Assembly (NCBI GenBank): GCA_038049695.1
Contig: CP142460.1
Span: 23,005,001 to 23,069,000 of the forward strand
DNA: 64,000 nucleotides
Direction of reading: 5' to 3'
DNA from: Cinnamomum chago
Lineage: Eukaryota > Streptophyta > Magnoliopsida > Laurales > Lauraceae
Shown here: piece after piece, positions 45,790 to 56,252 of the stretch
Numbering within the stretch: the stretch's first letter is position 1
Layout of the letters: each line of letters opens with the position of its first letter
The notes under the pieces: generated by a model
The model's database searches: none
What the model was told of the DNA's origin: nothing
What the model saw: only the letters and a program-made list of their open reading frames with translations
Position numbers and translations under genes: made by a program

Positions 45790-46170
45790 ATGACAAACAG
45801 AAAACAAGAAAACTACAGGGGATTGATTTCACTGAAAGGAAGTATTGTATTAGCTGTGAGTGTGAGTCCGGCAGCGAGAGAGGGATGGAGAGGATGTGAT
45901 GGCGAGGGAGATGGTGAGCGTGAGAGAGAGATGCCAAGGGAGAGAGAGAGGCGCAGAGGTGAGGGATGTGCAGCGTTTTGCAAGGGATCGTGATGCTCAG
46001 CGCTGGTTAGTGATGGAGAGGATCGCGGGCGAAAGAGGGGGCTAGACGAGACGGAGATGGCGACGGGTGGCTGGCGCTGCTTGCGTTGAGAGAGAGATGC
46101 GCGACGATGTGAGAGGGCAAGGGCGATTGAGAGAGATGCAGAAGGGGTTTTGAGATGGGTCGATTTTATT
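45790..46170 (-). other. Candidate orphan promoter/5' leader exon, minus strand
   Basis: The minus strand reads as C/T-rich, ATG-poor leader (CATCTCTCTCAATCGCCC..., CTCTCTCCCTTGGCATCTC), followed by intron-like T-rich sequence with GATTTTGTTG-type repeats and a (TTG)n run at 45535. This composition is typical of the 5' untranslated exon and first intron of plant housekeeping genes. The expected coding exons to the left are not recognisable. It may be a gene truncated by transposons, or element DNA. Confidence 0.3.
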
Positions 46171-46206
46171 TATTTATTTTTGTATAAAGGATATGGGTCG
46201 ATTGAG

Positions 46207-46683
46207 AAGTTCTATGAGTTCGAGGTATTAATAATAAAATCCCGGCGCAAATAGTGCGCCGGCGAAAACAATGGCAAAACTAATTTTGAAAATATATTGG
46301 AAAATATATTTCCCAAATAAAGGTGCGATTTTCCTCTGAGTTGGCGGGTGAAATTTGCCAGCCAAAAATATTATCTTTGCCAGCGAAAAAAAAAATCGTC
46401 GGCAATAATATTACCTTTGTCGCCGAAAAAAAGAATCGCCTGTAGAAATATTACCTTTACCGGCAAAAAAACAAAAAAAATAGCAAGCAAAAATATTACC
46501 TTTGCCGGCAGAAAAAAAATCGCCAGGAAAAATTAAACCTTTGCCGGCAAAATATTATCGCCAGGAAAACTATATCTTTTCACAGCGAAATAAGCTCTTG
46601 CGCCGGCAAAAGCTATACTTTTCCCGGCGTTTAATTATTGCGTCTGTAAAAAAACGCCTGTAAAAGTACAAATTCTTGTAGTG
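46207..46683. mobile_element. CACTA transposon right end with subterminal repeats
   Basis: The right terminus ACAAATTCTTGTAGTG is the inverse of the classic CACTACAAGAA CACTA end. To its left lie at least eight degenerate units of about 35-45 bp built from TTTGCCGGCGAAAAA, AAATATTACC and ATCGCC, i.e. the dense subterminal repeats of CACTA elements. A palindrome GCGCCGGCGAAAA-like core is at 46247. No left CACTA end was found, so the element is truncated. The 3-bp flank to the right is AAA. Confidence 0.75.
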
Positions 46684-46749
46684 AAAGGTAGGCCACACAA
46701 GTATGAGCTTACGAAATTTTATCATAAGCTTGAGCTTAGGAAAGCCTTG

Positions 46750-46751
<2 letters not shown>

Positions 46752-46780
<29 letters not shown>

Positions 46781-47368
46781 GATATTGGAGAACATTCATG
46801 TGCATTCATCCCTCACCATATGGTGGGAGACAAATTTAATGGGGCTCATCTAGGGCCCCACTAATCATGGAACTTGAGGGAATTGGAAAGAGACATATTA
46901 GATGGGCCCATATATAAGTTTGTGGTCAAATCCCATGCCTTTAATCATTTCATCCGCAGCCCACAAATTTAACTGCTTTATAATAAAGAAAAGAGTTTGA
47001 CCCCATATTATGGTGAGGGACAACATAGTGGGGCCAACTTTATTATTCATTCAAACCACATACACAAATGGGACATCCTGAATTACATTGGATCCATCGA
47101 GTCTTCACCCATCCGAATGGATCGGACTGTTGGATCAACGGTTGAATTTATTTCTTTAATATAAGTTGTTAAAATTGTGGACCACGGATGAGGGGGTTAG
47201 AGGCATAAAACTGACCCCAGACTTAATATATGGGTTCATCCAAGATGTCTCTTTCCATCCTCCCCAAGTCCTATGATCAATGGGGCCCTAGGTGGGCCCC
47301 ATCGAGTTTGTCCCTCACTATATGGTGGGGGATGGATGCACATGAATGTCCCATATATATATATATAT
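46752..47368. mobile_element. (TA)n-flanked foldback/MITE-like element
   Basis: Two long inverted arms, about 46790-46995 and 47140-47351, match each other in reverse (shared ACATTCATGTGCAT, GGGGCCC..., GGAAAGAGACAT, CATCCGTGGTCCACAA-like strings) around a spacer. On the left lies (TA)n at 46752-46780 and on the right (AT)n at 47352-47368. No coding. The arrangement resembles rice Micron-type MITEs, which sit inside (TA)n microsatellites. A truncated relative is at 13668-14070. Confidence 0.75.
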
Positions 47369-47948
47369 GGGTTCTCCTCCCCTATGCTCATGTTGAAGGA
47401 GAACCCGTCTACTCACGCATATGGGGCTCACACGGGGATGGAGCTAAGGGATTTGAAGATTTCATTGGGCACATCCTATGTACAAAAATCTAACCACATT
47501 TGATCAGCCTATGATCTTTCATTCGAGCCCATAAGTATAATGGTGTACAGTCCATTCACATAGATGTGCAGTCGATCTAAAGGTGCAGTGTCCATTTGCA
47601 TAGATCAAAGTCAATGGGACCCTTGAACTAAAGGGACTAGGTGTTTAGGTCCACTCGGATGGACCGAAGGTGGGCCCCACACGTGCACGCAGACGGATTC
47701 CTTCATGTCTACGCGAGCTATGGTAGGGGTGTAAAACAGGTCATGCTCGTTGGTTGGCCAGCCCAGCCATGGCCTGGCCGGGCGTGCGGTGTTGTGACGT
47801 GCCCAGGTCAGCCCAGCACAGCCCATGGCATGACTTATATCGTGTCATATTGGCCCTTGCTGCCCATGGGCCAGTCGATGCCCTTCCTAGTTTTTTCTTT
47901 TTTCTTTTTTTATGTGTTTATATAATTCAAAAGAGACTATAGACTTTT
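47369..47948. other. Intergenic segment with a hAT-like terminus, no gene
   Basis: GGTTCTCCTCCCCTATGCTC and GGAGAACCC near 47370-47407 form a small inverted repeat. TAGGGGTGTAAAACAGG at 47733 looks like a hAT-MITE left end, followed by CCCAGCCATGGCCTGGCC-type GC-rich repeats. A right end was not found. Confidence 0.35.
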
Positions 47949-48130
47949 TGGGTTCCCAATGGGTAGCTTAGTTGGCCTAGGACCACGGTTTGCTCCCGGA
48001 GGTTGTGGGTTCGAAACTCCGCTACCACACTAGGGCTACAGGGGATTTACCCGGCTTCCCTCTGGGCCCGGAGGGATTAGTCCACCCCAAAGGGTTGGGA
48101 ACCCTCCGACAGCAAAAAAAAAAAAAAAAA
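47949..48130 (+). mobile_element. tRNA-derived SINE, complete with poly(A) and target duplications
   Basis: An internal RNA polymerase III promoter is visible: box A TAGCTTAGTTGG at 47964-47975 and box B GGTTCGAAACT at 48008-48018, spaced as in tRNA genes. A body (GGGATTTACCCGGCTTCCC, CCGGAGGGATTAGTCC) follows, then a run of about 20 A. AGACTTT occurs at both edges (47941-47947 and 48131-48137), consistent with target-primed insertion. The length of about 182 bp is normal for plant SINEs. It needs a partner LINE for mobility and encodes no protein. Confidence 0.9.
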
Positions 48131-48455
48131 AGACTTTAAATAAAATTGAGATTACTAAAATAAATGCACAAACATTGATGCTAATTTACAAATGAAAATT
48201 AAAAATTAAATTATTTTATATTCCTTGAAAAAAAATTTCCAACAACATAATTTTGAACTTCAAATAGAATTTACAAGTTTGATGATAATTCCGACTTTAA
48301 AGAAGTTATTAATAGAAAAGTAAAAATAAAAAGTTTGACAATTTCTTCAAAATAAAGTTTACAACAACTACGATGATAATTTTAACTTGAAATAAGTTTT
48401 ATAAATTACAACTATGATGATTTTTTATTTATTTTTTTTTTGGGGGGGGGGGGGG
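48131..48455. other. AT-rich junction ending in a 14-base G run
   Basis: AT-rich, noncoding. The guanine run at about 48442-48455 marks the break between this DNA and the inverted Tat-like LTR. Confidence 0.5.
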
Positions 48456-48949
48456 CATCGACTTATGCAATTCTAATTTTTATAAAGAAAATAAGATGAA
48501 CAGATAAGTGAAAGGAGTCCTAATTTTCATAGAATAAAGTATAAATGTGTAAAATTGAAGGAAATGCAGCTACTTATATGATGCATGGGCATGTTTGAAT
48601 GAATGGGCAGGTTTGAACGAGGTAGGAATAAATTGAAATAAATAATGAATAGGAGAGTTTACCTAGATCCGTGGCCGGCTTGAACAAATTAGAAATAAAC
48701 ATATAAATAAAATATTTGCCTAAATGCATTGCATGTTAGGTGCATGGACAGGCTTGTTGCTGGCTAGAAATAATTTAAAATAAATTAAGACCTAAAAATA
48801 ATAATAACTTTAACTTAAATGCATGGGCTTGATAGGCATAGCAGTCTGGGCCTGATGGGTTATGGGCCTTTTCCCTGTAGTTCGGCTTGGGTCAAATGAA
48901 TGGGCTAGTTCAGGTGGGTGTGGAGACGTGGGTGTGTGTTTGTGCAGTG

Positions 48950-49940
48950 AGTGTAGGTGTGAAGGAGGAAGAAGAGAGAAGACGAGGGAAAAAACAGAGA
49001 GAGAACGGGTAGAGAGAGAGAGAGAGGGTGCGGGCTGAGAGAAAGGAGGGAGTGAGGGTGAAAGAGAGAGAGAGGGAGAGTAGAAGAGAGAGAGTAGCAG
49101 AGAGAGAGGGATGGGTGCGCAGGTGAGGAGAAAGAGAGAGAAGAAATAGGAAGAGAGCAGGGAAGGTGAGGTGAGGAGAAGAAAAGAAAGAAGAGGAAAA
49201 AGGAAGAGAAGGAAGAAGAGGAAAGGAAAAGAAAGGGAAAGAAAACAATGAAGGGGTATGTGTACTGGTGAGTGGGGGGAAAAAGAAGGGAAGAGAGGAG
49301 AGAGAAGGAAGAAGACGAGGCAGTGTGTGCGCAAGGGGAAGAGATGTAGGGAGGAAGAAAGTGGAGAGAGAGGAGAGGGAAACAGACAGAGAGAAGAGAC
49401 GGCAGAGAGGGTGAGGAATGAGAGCGAGAGAGAGAGATGGAGAGCGAGAGAGATGAGAGCAGACAGAAGGAGAGAAGAGAAGAGAGGGGAGAGGGAGGAA
49501 GAAGGTGGGGAGAAAGAAAAGGAGGGAGGAAGAAGGTGGAGAGAGAGAGGAGAGGGAGAGAGAACGGGCAGAGAAAGAGGGAGAGAGAGTGTGGGCCGAG
49601 AGAGAGGAGAGGCAGAAAAAGAGAGAGAGAGAGGGAGAGGGAGTGCGCAGGCTGATAGAGAGTGGGGCGGAGAACGCAAAGAGAGAGAGAGAAGAGGAAT
49701 AGAAAGAAGGAAAGAGAGTTGCAGCGAGGGGAGAGAAGAGAGGGAGAGAGAGACAGAGATAAATGGAGAGCGCAGAGAGAGAGAAGGGGAGAGCAGAGGA
49801 AGAGAGGATGGGGCGCGAGAGAGAGAGAGAGAGATGGAAGAAGGAGACGGAGAGAGAGAGAGAGAGAAGACAGAGAGATAGAGAGCGAGAGATGGGTGCG
49901 CAGATGGAGAAAGAGGAAGGAAAGAAAGGAAAGAGAGTGT
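48950..49940 (-). repeat. Polypurine tract (plus strand), about 990 bp
   Basis: Almost only A and G on the plus strand (GAGAGAGAGAGGGAGAG, GAGGAAGAAGG and similar), with sparse C/T. Longer than the homologous tract at 38455-39125, so tract length varies between copies. Confidence 0.95.
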
Positions 49941-50879
49941 TGTGTGTGCAGAGTGCGGGTGGAAGGGGAGAGTCTACCTGGTCAAGGAGGCGTCCGGAGG
50001 AGGAAGAAGGTGGCGCTGGTGCTGCGTGCAGGGGGGAGAACAAAGGTGCTGCAAACGTCTGGCGTACTGGCGTGCGTCTGGTGTGCTGGCGTGCGTCTGG
50101 TGGTGCTGCTGTGGAATGGAGAAGAAGATCGTGAAGATCTGGGAGAGGGGTGGTGATGTGGTAACAGAGATGATGAGATGGAGAGGGGATGATGGGTTGC
50201 AGGGAGTGTGAGGGATCGAGAGGGAGATGGAAGTGGACGAAGTGACTGGCACTGCCTGGGACGTGAGGAAGATGGTGGAGGAAGATGATGGATGGATGTG
50301 CAGCGTGTGGTGCCATGGTCGGTGGATGTGCAGCGAGAGGAAAGTCCACGCATGGATGTGATGGTGCGTTGATGGAGAGGGATGCTCTGCGCAGGGGGCT
50401 TCCCGGTATGGTGATGGGCTGGGTGATGAGAGGAGACGGGCGCAGATATAGGGAGGAAAGATGGAGGGAGATGATGAGCGTGGAGATGGCCTCTGTGCCT
50501 GTGAAGAAAAAAAAATAGGGACGAGAGGAGAGGGTTCTTAAGGAGAGGGAGATGGTAGGGAGTCCAGAGATCTGGGACTCCAATTACCAGATCTCGTGGA
50601 CTCCTCTCCCTTATCCAGGTGGTGGGCCGAGAGGAAGGTCATGTCTCGAGTTGGGCCGAATGGGTCAGACTTGATGGGTTTGATGCGTTTGAAATCTGAT
50701 CTGGGTCAAATGGGTTGATTTAGTTGAGGCTTAAGCTAGGTTGAATGGGCCTAATGAGTTTTGACTTGAGTGTGCTTGGAGTTTGAGTTCAGGTGGATTG
50801 GGTTCAGATTAGATGGGTTTGGGCCTACTTTGATAGATTGGATTAGGCTATCATCGCCGGGACCCAGGCTTCGTAGATT

Positions 50880-51260
50880 TTGATTCGCTTGCCAGATTTC
50901 GACGTTCTACACATCAGCGGAAAGCTCTCGGCGTGTAGGTCACGATGAACCAATTTTCACGGAGATCAGAGGTCTAGAAATGATAAGTGATTTTTTAGGC
51001 GGGCGCTTTTGGAGTATGGGACCCACTATTATGATTTTTCGATTCGCCTGTCAGATCTCAGAGTTCTACATATAGATGGAAAGCCGTTGATGAGAAGATC
51101 GCACTAAACTAACTTCCAGGGTGATCGGGGGTCTAGAAATGATAGTTGACCTTTGACTCGGGACCTAATCATGACACCATTAAATAGCGTGGATTGAATT
51201 ACCCCTCATAGGGTGCCAAAATGAGGTGCCTACGCTACATATCGTCGAAAAGCTCTCGGT
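50880..51260 (-). repeat. Three degenerate repeats near the start of the inverted LTR
   Basis: Units are marked by TTCTACACATCAGCGGAAAGC (50906), TTCTACATATAGATGGAAAGC (51065) and GCTACATATCGTCGAAAAGC (51233), at about 160-170 bp spacing. Two also share GGTCTAGAAATGATA. AATGAGGTGCCTAC at 51222 resembles the LTR terminus itself. Confidence 0.7.
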
Positions 51261-51683
51261 ATGTAGAATCTTTTGGTCTATACCTCATAATGATCAAAGC
51301 TCGGGAAAAGGTAGGGATATCTGGATCAACGATCCTAGCCTCCTAATTCATGCTAATCATATCGTACTTAGGCAAACTAAGTGTAATATCTTTAGGAGCA
51401 ACATGAGTGTGTTCTATGTAGTCTGGAAGGGGCTTGGATAGTGTTGTAGTCCATCCCTTGTTTGAATAGTGGGTTGGACTCGAGATCTTGATGCGATTCA
51501 GCCTTTTCTCTCACGAATCTCTATAGATCGTCAAACTAAGTCTAAAATTATCAACAAGCATCTTCATCGTCATTAATTAATTTGAATTATGCCGGTAACC
51601 ATTCAATTATGGGTGAAATGGGGGCATCATTATAAATGATAAGGGTTTAAGGCTATCATAGGGGGCCAAATGAGGTGTCTACA

Positions 51684-53030
51684 GTACGAAGCCCGTTTGA
51701 AAAGGAAACCATGTCACAAAGATTCATTGAAGTTTCGATTTCACCAAAGTGTATAAGGAGCCCGGAATGTCTTCAAATTCAATGAGTACCAAGTCTATAT
51801 TGGAATCGACATACGGGACCGTTATTCACGTTGAACTATTTTCGAACCCCGATACTTGTCTTGAGATTTCGAAAGTTGCATTATGATTTATCATCCCCGA
51901 AAGTATTGAAATAGTGTTTTAGCATTTTGCTAGCCCAGTTATATATTGCCCGAATTAAAAGGATACTTGTGCCTTGAGCTCCCCGTCCCACTTGTTTTGT
52001 ACTTGTACTTGATGTATTTTTTTATACATGTTTTGATTGTGTCATTTGACCTATGAGTCGGCACCACTAAGCTTGGATGACCCTGTTGGTCTGATCCACC
52101 GACTTGAAGATCCCCCTCTTGTCCCGCGAGCTGCAGTTGGGATCCCGCTACCTGGTTATTACCGTGGTCTTGTCCCGATACCCCGGATTGCTACCGTGGA
52201 TCCCAATGCCCGGCTTGCTACCGTGGTCATGTCCAGTATATTATATGTATATGTATTTATTTCATTGTTTTCTCCTCACCTTGTGTGACTGAGATCAATG
52301 CCTTGATATGCTCTGTCACTTCGGTGATAGAGGACTTAGCTTCGTGTGGTTGCCATCTTGCTTGTTTCCCGTTTTTTTGGTTACCTTTACATGTTTTACA
52401 ACGCATGCTTGCATTTGAATTAATGATTTATCTCTTTCATGGAAATTGTTACTTAAACAGGTTTAAATGCCTTTGAATCTAAAATTCTTTTATTATTGTA
52501 ATGTTATGTCTTTTCATCCATTTGTCAAACCTTCGTGTTTGACCCACTCTTTGGTACTCAGGTCTGGACATTGTCTATCTCGAGGCGGAGCTTGAGGAGG
52601 CGGTCGGTGAACCGTAACGCCTAGTTAAGTGGCATGCTGATGATGTCGTGTAGACATGTGATTGCTATGAGAGACGTAACATTTTGGGAAACGTTTAACC
52701 ATTGTTTAGGACTTGGTATTTCGTTTATATTGGCCTCTATTTTTGGGAATGTAATTAAATGATCTTTTCTATAAACTTTAACTTTTCTTTTGGGAAAGCA
52801 CTAATGATCATTGCTCATTCTGATACTTGATTTATATATATGATTTAATCTTGTGACTAAAGTTGAATTACCAATTTGATTTGCTACATGCTTCCGCACT
52901 CAAACAGAAATGTATTATGTTGTTGTGATATCCTCATCGCGGACACCTATGGGAAATTAAATAAATCAATGTGGCACACTAGTCCCGATCCCTGATTAGG
53001 ACCTCAGTAACCCGGTCCGGGGTCGCGACA
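51684..53030 (+). mobile_element. Tekay-like LTR, 3' portion, plus strand
   Basis: Ends GGTCCGGGGTCGCGACA at 53030. It is the inverse of blocks in 33610-36661 (for example CACTAAGCTTGGATGACCC, CTCTTGTCCCGCGAGCTGCA, GAGATCAATGCCTTGATATG). The 5' part is missing because the inverted Tat-like LTR ends at 51683. No PBS follows, so it is a 3' or solo LTR fragment. Confidence 0.85.
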
Positions 53031-53233
53031 GCAGGGATCCCCGAGGATCACCCTATTTATCAGAATTCTCCCAAGTTTTTGAGCTTTGAGCCTGAGCCAA
53101 GTTCTACCCCAATCCTGAGGCCAATCTAGAGGCTGTTTCAACTCCGCTGCCTGAGGTTACTCCCCAAGCTGTTGCCACTGACCCTCCTGCGACCGATCCT
53201 CCAGAGGCCAATGCCGAGGCTCCTGCTTCTTGA
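53031..53233 (+). pseudogene. Pro/Ala/Glu-rich C-terminal remnant of a gag-like protein
   Basis: In the frame ending at TGA 53231-53233 the sequence reads STPLPEVTPQAVATDPPATD and PPEANAEAPAS, with two stops upstream. Such proline-rich tails close the plant gypsy-type gag-like proteins of the Transposase_28 kind. The following 3' sequence (TGATGTATTTCGTTTTCTTT) fits a 3' untranslated region. Low information content keeps the call tentative. Confidence 0.35.
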
Positions 53234-53429
53234 AACCTCTTCTGATGTATTTCGTTTTCTTTTGTAATGGTGGAGAAAATGTAAAGAATTTTGTAATTCT
53301 CTTTCAATCAATATATAAATACAATTTCTTTCTCATACTTGCCTTCAGTTATTCTCTTGAAAATTACATCCATGCGTTTGACCTCGGTTCCACAACTAGG
53401 CCCTTAGCATAAATGTCTGATTCTGGCCA

Positions 53430-53940
53430 AGTAGTTGAGTTCAGTTCAAAAACCGGAACTACCGAGTAACCATTAGGCAAATGACTTTGATTCCGCAACC
53501 GGAAGTGATTTAGGTTGGTCTAACAACCGGAATCCCAATTGTTCTTAAGTTCTGTAACTCAAGAAATACTTTTATCTTTGGAGATATAAAACTTTAGTTG
53601 GTTCCGTAACCGAACTTGATTTTTAGAGGAAGCCATTGAGCCCTTTTAATCTGATGGTTCGCATAGTTGGTTATGCAACCGAACTAGGATAGCCATCGAG
53701 TTCCATAACTTGCCGTTTTGTACATTTGGTGCTATGACCGAGCTGGCTGGTTCCGTAACCGAGCTGAAGCCACCGAGTTCTGTAACAAGGTGCTTTGTAT
53801 AGCTGGTTTGTAACTGAACTAAAGCCATTGAGTTCTGTAACAAGGTGATTTGTATAGCTAGTTCTGTAACCAAGCTGGTCCTGTCACCGAGTTGAGACTC
53901 GTGGGCGAAGGCCTCACATAGCAAGTCAAGGAACCGTTCC
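53430..53940. repeat. Degenerate minisatellite, GTTCCGTAACCGAACT units
   Basis: Roughly a dozen variants of 'GTTCYGTAACCGAACTG' and 'GAGTTCTGTAACAAGGTG' recur at irregular 30-50 bp spacing, for example near 53600, 53660, 53745, 53775 and 53865. No coding meaning is visible. 53941-54060 holds no recognisable feature. Confidence 0.75.
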
Positions 53941-54059
53941 CAAGATTGTTATTTTTCTGTCTCAGCGACTTATTCTTTAATCCGCTTGCCCTCTGGTCCG
54001 GTATCGGGCTGGCTTTGCGTAGTAACAAGAGCTTTTAAGTGGATGTTCTGTAACAACCA

Positions 54060-55785
54060 CCATACTTCTTGACGAGCTCGACCACGTGTGCCTGCGGTGG
54101 TGCTGCTTCACCGGGTACCATAGGGGAGCTAGTTGATAATTCCTTCTGGCTCATCGCTGTCCTGACTATCATTAGTTCGGCGCCAATGAGCTTGGTCCTC
54201 TTTGATGTAGTCATTTAAGTGCTTGTCCTTGATGAGTTCTTCGAGGTGAGATTTGAAGGCCTTGTAGTTTTCGGTTCTGTGTCCATTCTGCTTGTGATAA
54301 GCACAGAACTTGCTTTGATCTCAGTTAGAAGGGTCACCCCTCATCGGCCGTGGCCACTTGAAGAACGGCTGTGAGTTGATCTTGCCGAGGAGCTTGTAGA
54401 TTGGCTCCTAGAAGACCATGTTAACAACCTTGTAAGAGGCAGCGGCTGACTTGGACTTCTTGCCGCCCCCTGAGGTCGTTGCTGAGCTAAGTAGCGCTTT
54501 GTTTCGATTCGTATCCTATTTTCGAGTTGCCTTGTCTTTTTTGGAGGATCTGTCCTGCCAAAGGCCGAAGCTTTCCCAAGATCGAGCCTTGTCTTCTTCT
54601 TGTTTAATAAACTGGTTCACCCTGGCCATCAGTGCCCTCACCATGACCACGGGGAATCAAACTAGGTCCTTTCGAAGCTCGTTGCCTGGCAGTAGAGCTT
54701 ATTTGAAGGACGTGAGGGCCACCTTATCAGTGGCGTCTTCCACTTGACTGTAGATGGTCTAGAATCTTTTGGCGAACTGAGTAATATTTTCGGTTCGCTT
54801 CATTCTGACGGCCATCAGGTCAATGTCTATTTTGGGGATGACCATGTGGGCCTGGAATTTTTCCACGAAGGAGTTCCGTAGCTGCAGCTAGCTCGAAACT
54901 GATTCCTCCGGGAGAGCATAGAACCACTTCAGGGGAAGGTCCCCTAGACTGGAGGAGAACACTTTGCAGTTCAGGTGATCTGTATCACCCCAAACTGACA
55001 TTCTCTAGGTAAAGTAGCGAAGGTGTGCTGCTGGATTTGAGGTTCCGTCGTAGAGGACAAACCTTGGGACACTAAACTTCTCAAGGAGAGGAAAGTCCTT
55101 TATCTCCTAAGAGAAAGGAGATGTGCCGAGATCATCAGAGTCATAGGTATTTAGCTGGTCTTAGGTGAAACTGACCACCTCCATGTTACGCTGGGCTGTC
55201 TGCTTGACCGAAACTCTGAGGTTGTCATTGTCCTTCGGCTTCTAGCGTGACCTCTTTGAGTCCTTGTTTAAACCGTTGCTGCTTGAGCCTTCGTCATAGG
55301 CTCGGTCGCGCCTTCTGTTGTTCAGAACTTGCCTTAAGTCCAATTCAACTGAAGGAGCCTGGTTACGTCTAATGGGTGGAACCGGGGCTTTTGTCTTATC
55401 CTGGAGCTGTCATTTGAGTCGATGGATCAACTCGTCCTGTTCCTGGATGACAAGGTTTTGAGCCTTGATATCCACAAGGAATGGGTTGTCATCATCATCA
55501 TCGTCGTCCACTTGGTGGGGGGATTGATGAGACCTGGCTATAACTGGAGATTTGCCTTGTGGGGGAGGTTCCAATGGGGGAGCACTCTACTGGGGAGGAG
55601 TCATTGGAAGGTTGTTTCGCTGGGGAGGTGCCGTCACCCCTTTCGACGATGAACCTAACAGAGGAATAGGTCCCTCTACGCTTGCCGCACCAGACCTTCC
55701 CCCGGACCTCCTCTGGCGTGGGACTGGAGGTGGTAGTGACGGGGCCTTTGATCGTCCTTTGCCAATTTTGGTTTTTTGGAGACAT
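54060..55785 (-). pseudogene. Tat-lineage (Ogre/Retand-like) gag, minus strand, decayed
   Basis: ATG 55785 (MSPKNQNWQRTIKG) follows the PBS by about 25 bp. An N-terminal Gly/Ser/Pro-rich linker follows (to about 55440). The capsid domain then includes FSVPRFVLYDGTSNPAAHLR (about 55070), HLNCKVFSSSLGDLPLKWFY, ESFVEKF-like NSFVEKFQAHM and RMKRTENITQFAKRF. The C-terminal part has INSQPFFKWPRPMRGDPSN and SKFCAYHKQNGHRTENYKAF, the C-H-GH-x-C knuckle with the last Cys now Asn (about 54300), and SHLEELIKDKHLNDYI. The frame has several stops (for example near 55100, 54890, 54440 and 54330). Protease and pol are not found. It belongs with the PBS and LTR at 55811-56252. Confidence 0.85.
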
Positions 55786-55810
55786 GGTTGTTGTGAATGT
55801 GGCTTGATAT

Positions 55811-55830
55811 GTCCCCACAGACGACGCCAA
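55811..55830 (-). other. Primer binding site, Tat type
   Basis: On the minus strand TTGGCGTCGTCTGTGGGGAC matches the standard Tat/Ogre PBS (TTGGCGCCGTCTGTGGGGA) with one change, adjacent to LTR end TTACA. Confidence 0.9.
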
Positions 55831-55831
55831 T

Positions 55832-56252
55832 TGTAAGTGCCTAAATCTTACGGACTTGATTAGGTGAGTATGAAACTCGCAATATTGCTGTTACGCTTCT
55901 TTAGGAAGGATTGATTGTCTTAAGACCTGAAATGGAAGGAAAGATAATCAGATCAGAGACCCTGGCTGCTGCCAGCCGAAGGCTTTCCGATGCCTGAGTT
56001 AGTGTTGTCACTAAATAAAGGATGGTGAAGAAAGGCAGAGTCTGAGTTGTGTTATGTTGTATTGTGTTGCGTACCTTTCTGGGATTTTACCCTTGTATAT
56101 ATAGGGGAAGTTCCATCCGGTGCTCCCTCAGTGGGGGTAGGTGGAGGCATTGTCCCATCGGATCATGCGCTGACTTCTTGTATTAATGTGGATGTGATCG
56201 TCTGATAAGGACAACCCTTTGGCTCCCATCTTATCTGTCAGTACGTTCTGCA
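55832..56252 (-). mobile_element. 421-bp LTR of the Tat-like element, minus orientation (5' LTR)
   Basis: Reads TGCAGAACGTACTGACAG ... AGATTTAGGCACTTACA on the minus strand. A TATA box (CTATATATACAAGG, near 56094-56107) is on the minus strand. It is followed by the PBS and gag, so it is a 5' LTR. Its inverted twin is at 57508-57928. Confidence 0.9.

Larger units (their letters stand above)
48456..51683 (-). mobile_element. Tat-like LTR with long polypurine/polypyrimidine tract, minus copy, 3'-truncated
   Basis: On the minus strand it starts TGTAGACACCTCATTTGGCC at 51683, a recognisable plant LTR start. It proceeds through repeated boxes (50880-51260), the C/T tract (49940-48950), ACTACAGGGAAAAGGCC and ATGCATCATATAAGTAGC, and ends at the G run at 48455. 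It is the inverted counterpart of 38453-41530 and interrupts the Tekay LTR fragment at 51684. Combining the two copies suggests an LTR of roughly 4.5-5 kb. An open frame of 557 codons (48910-50583, minus) is Ser/Leu/Pro low-complexity and not believed to be a protein gene. Confidence 0.8.

Noticed and set aside
47949-48030. A functional tRNA gene
   Set aside because: Box A and box B are present but the cloverleaf is not preserved, and the unit continues into a body with poly(A) and target duplications. A SINE explains it better.
49258-50156. Arg/Glu-rich plus-strand frames of up to 207 codons
   Set aside because: Shadow of the purine-rich tract, antisense to the LTR, with no recognisable domain.
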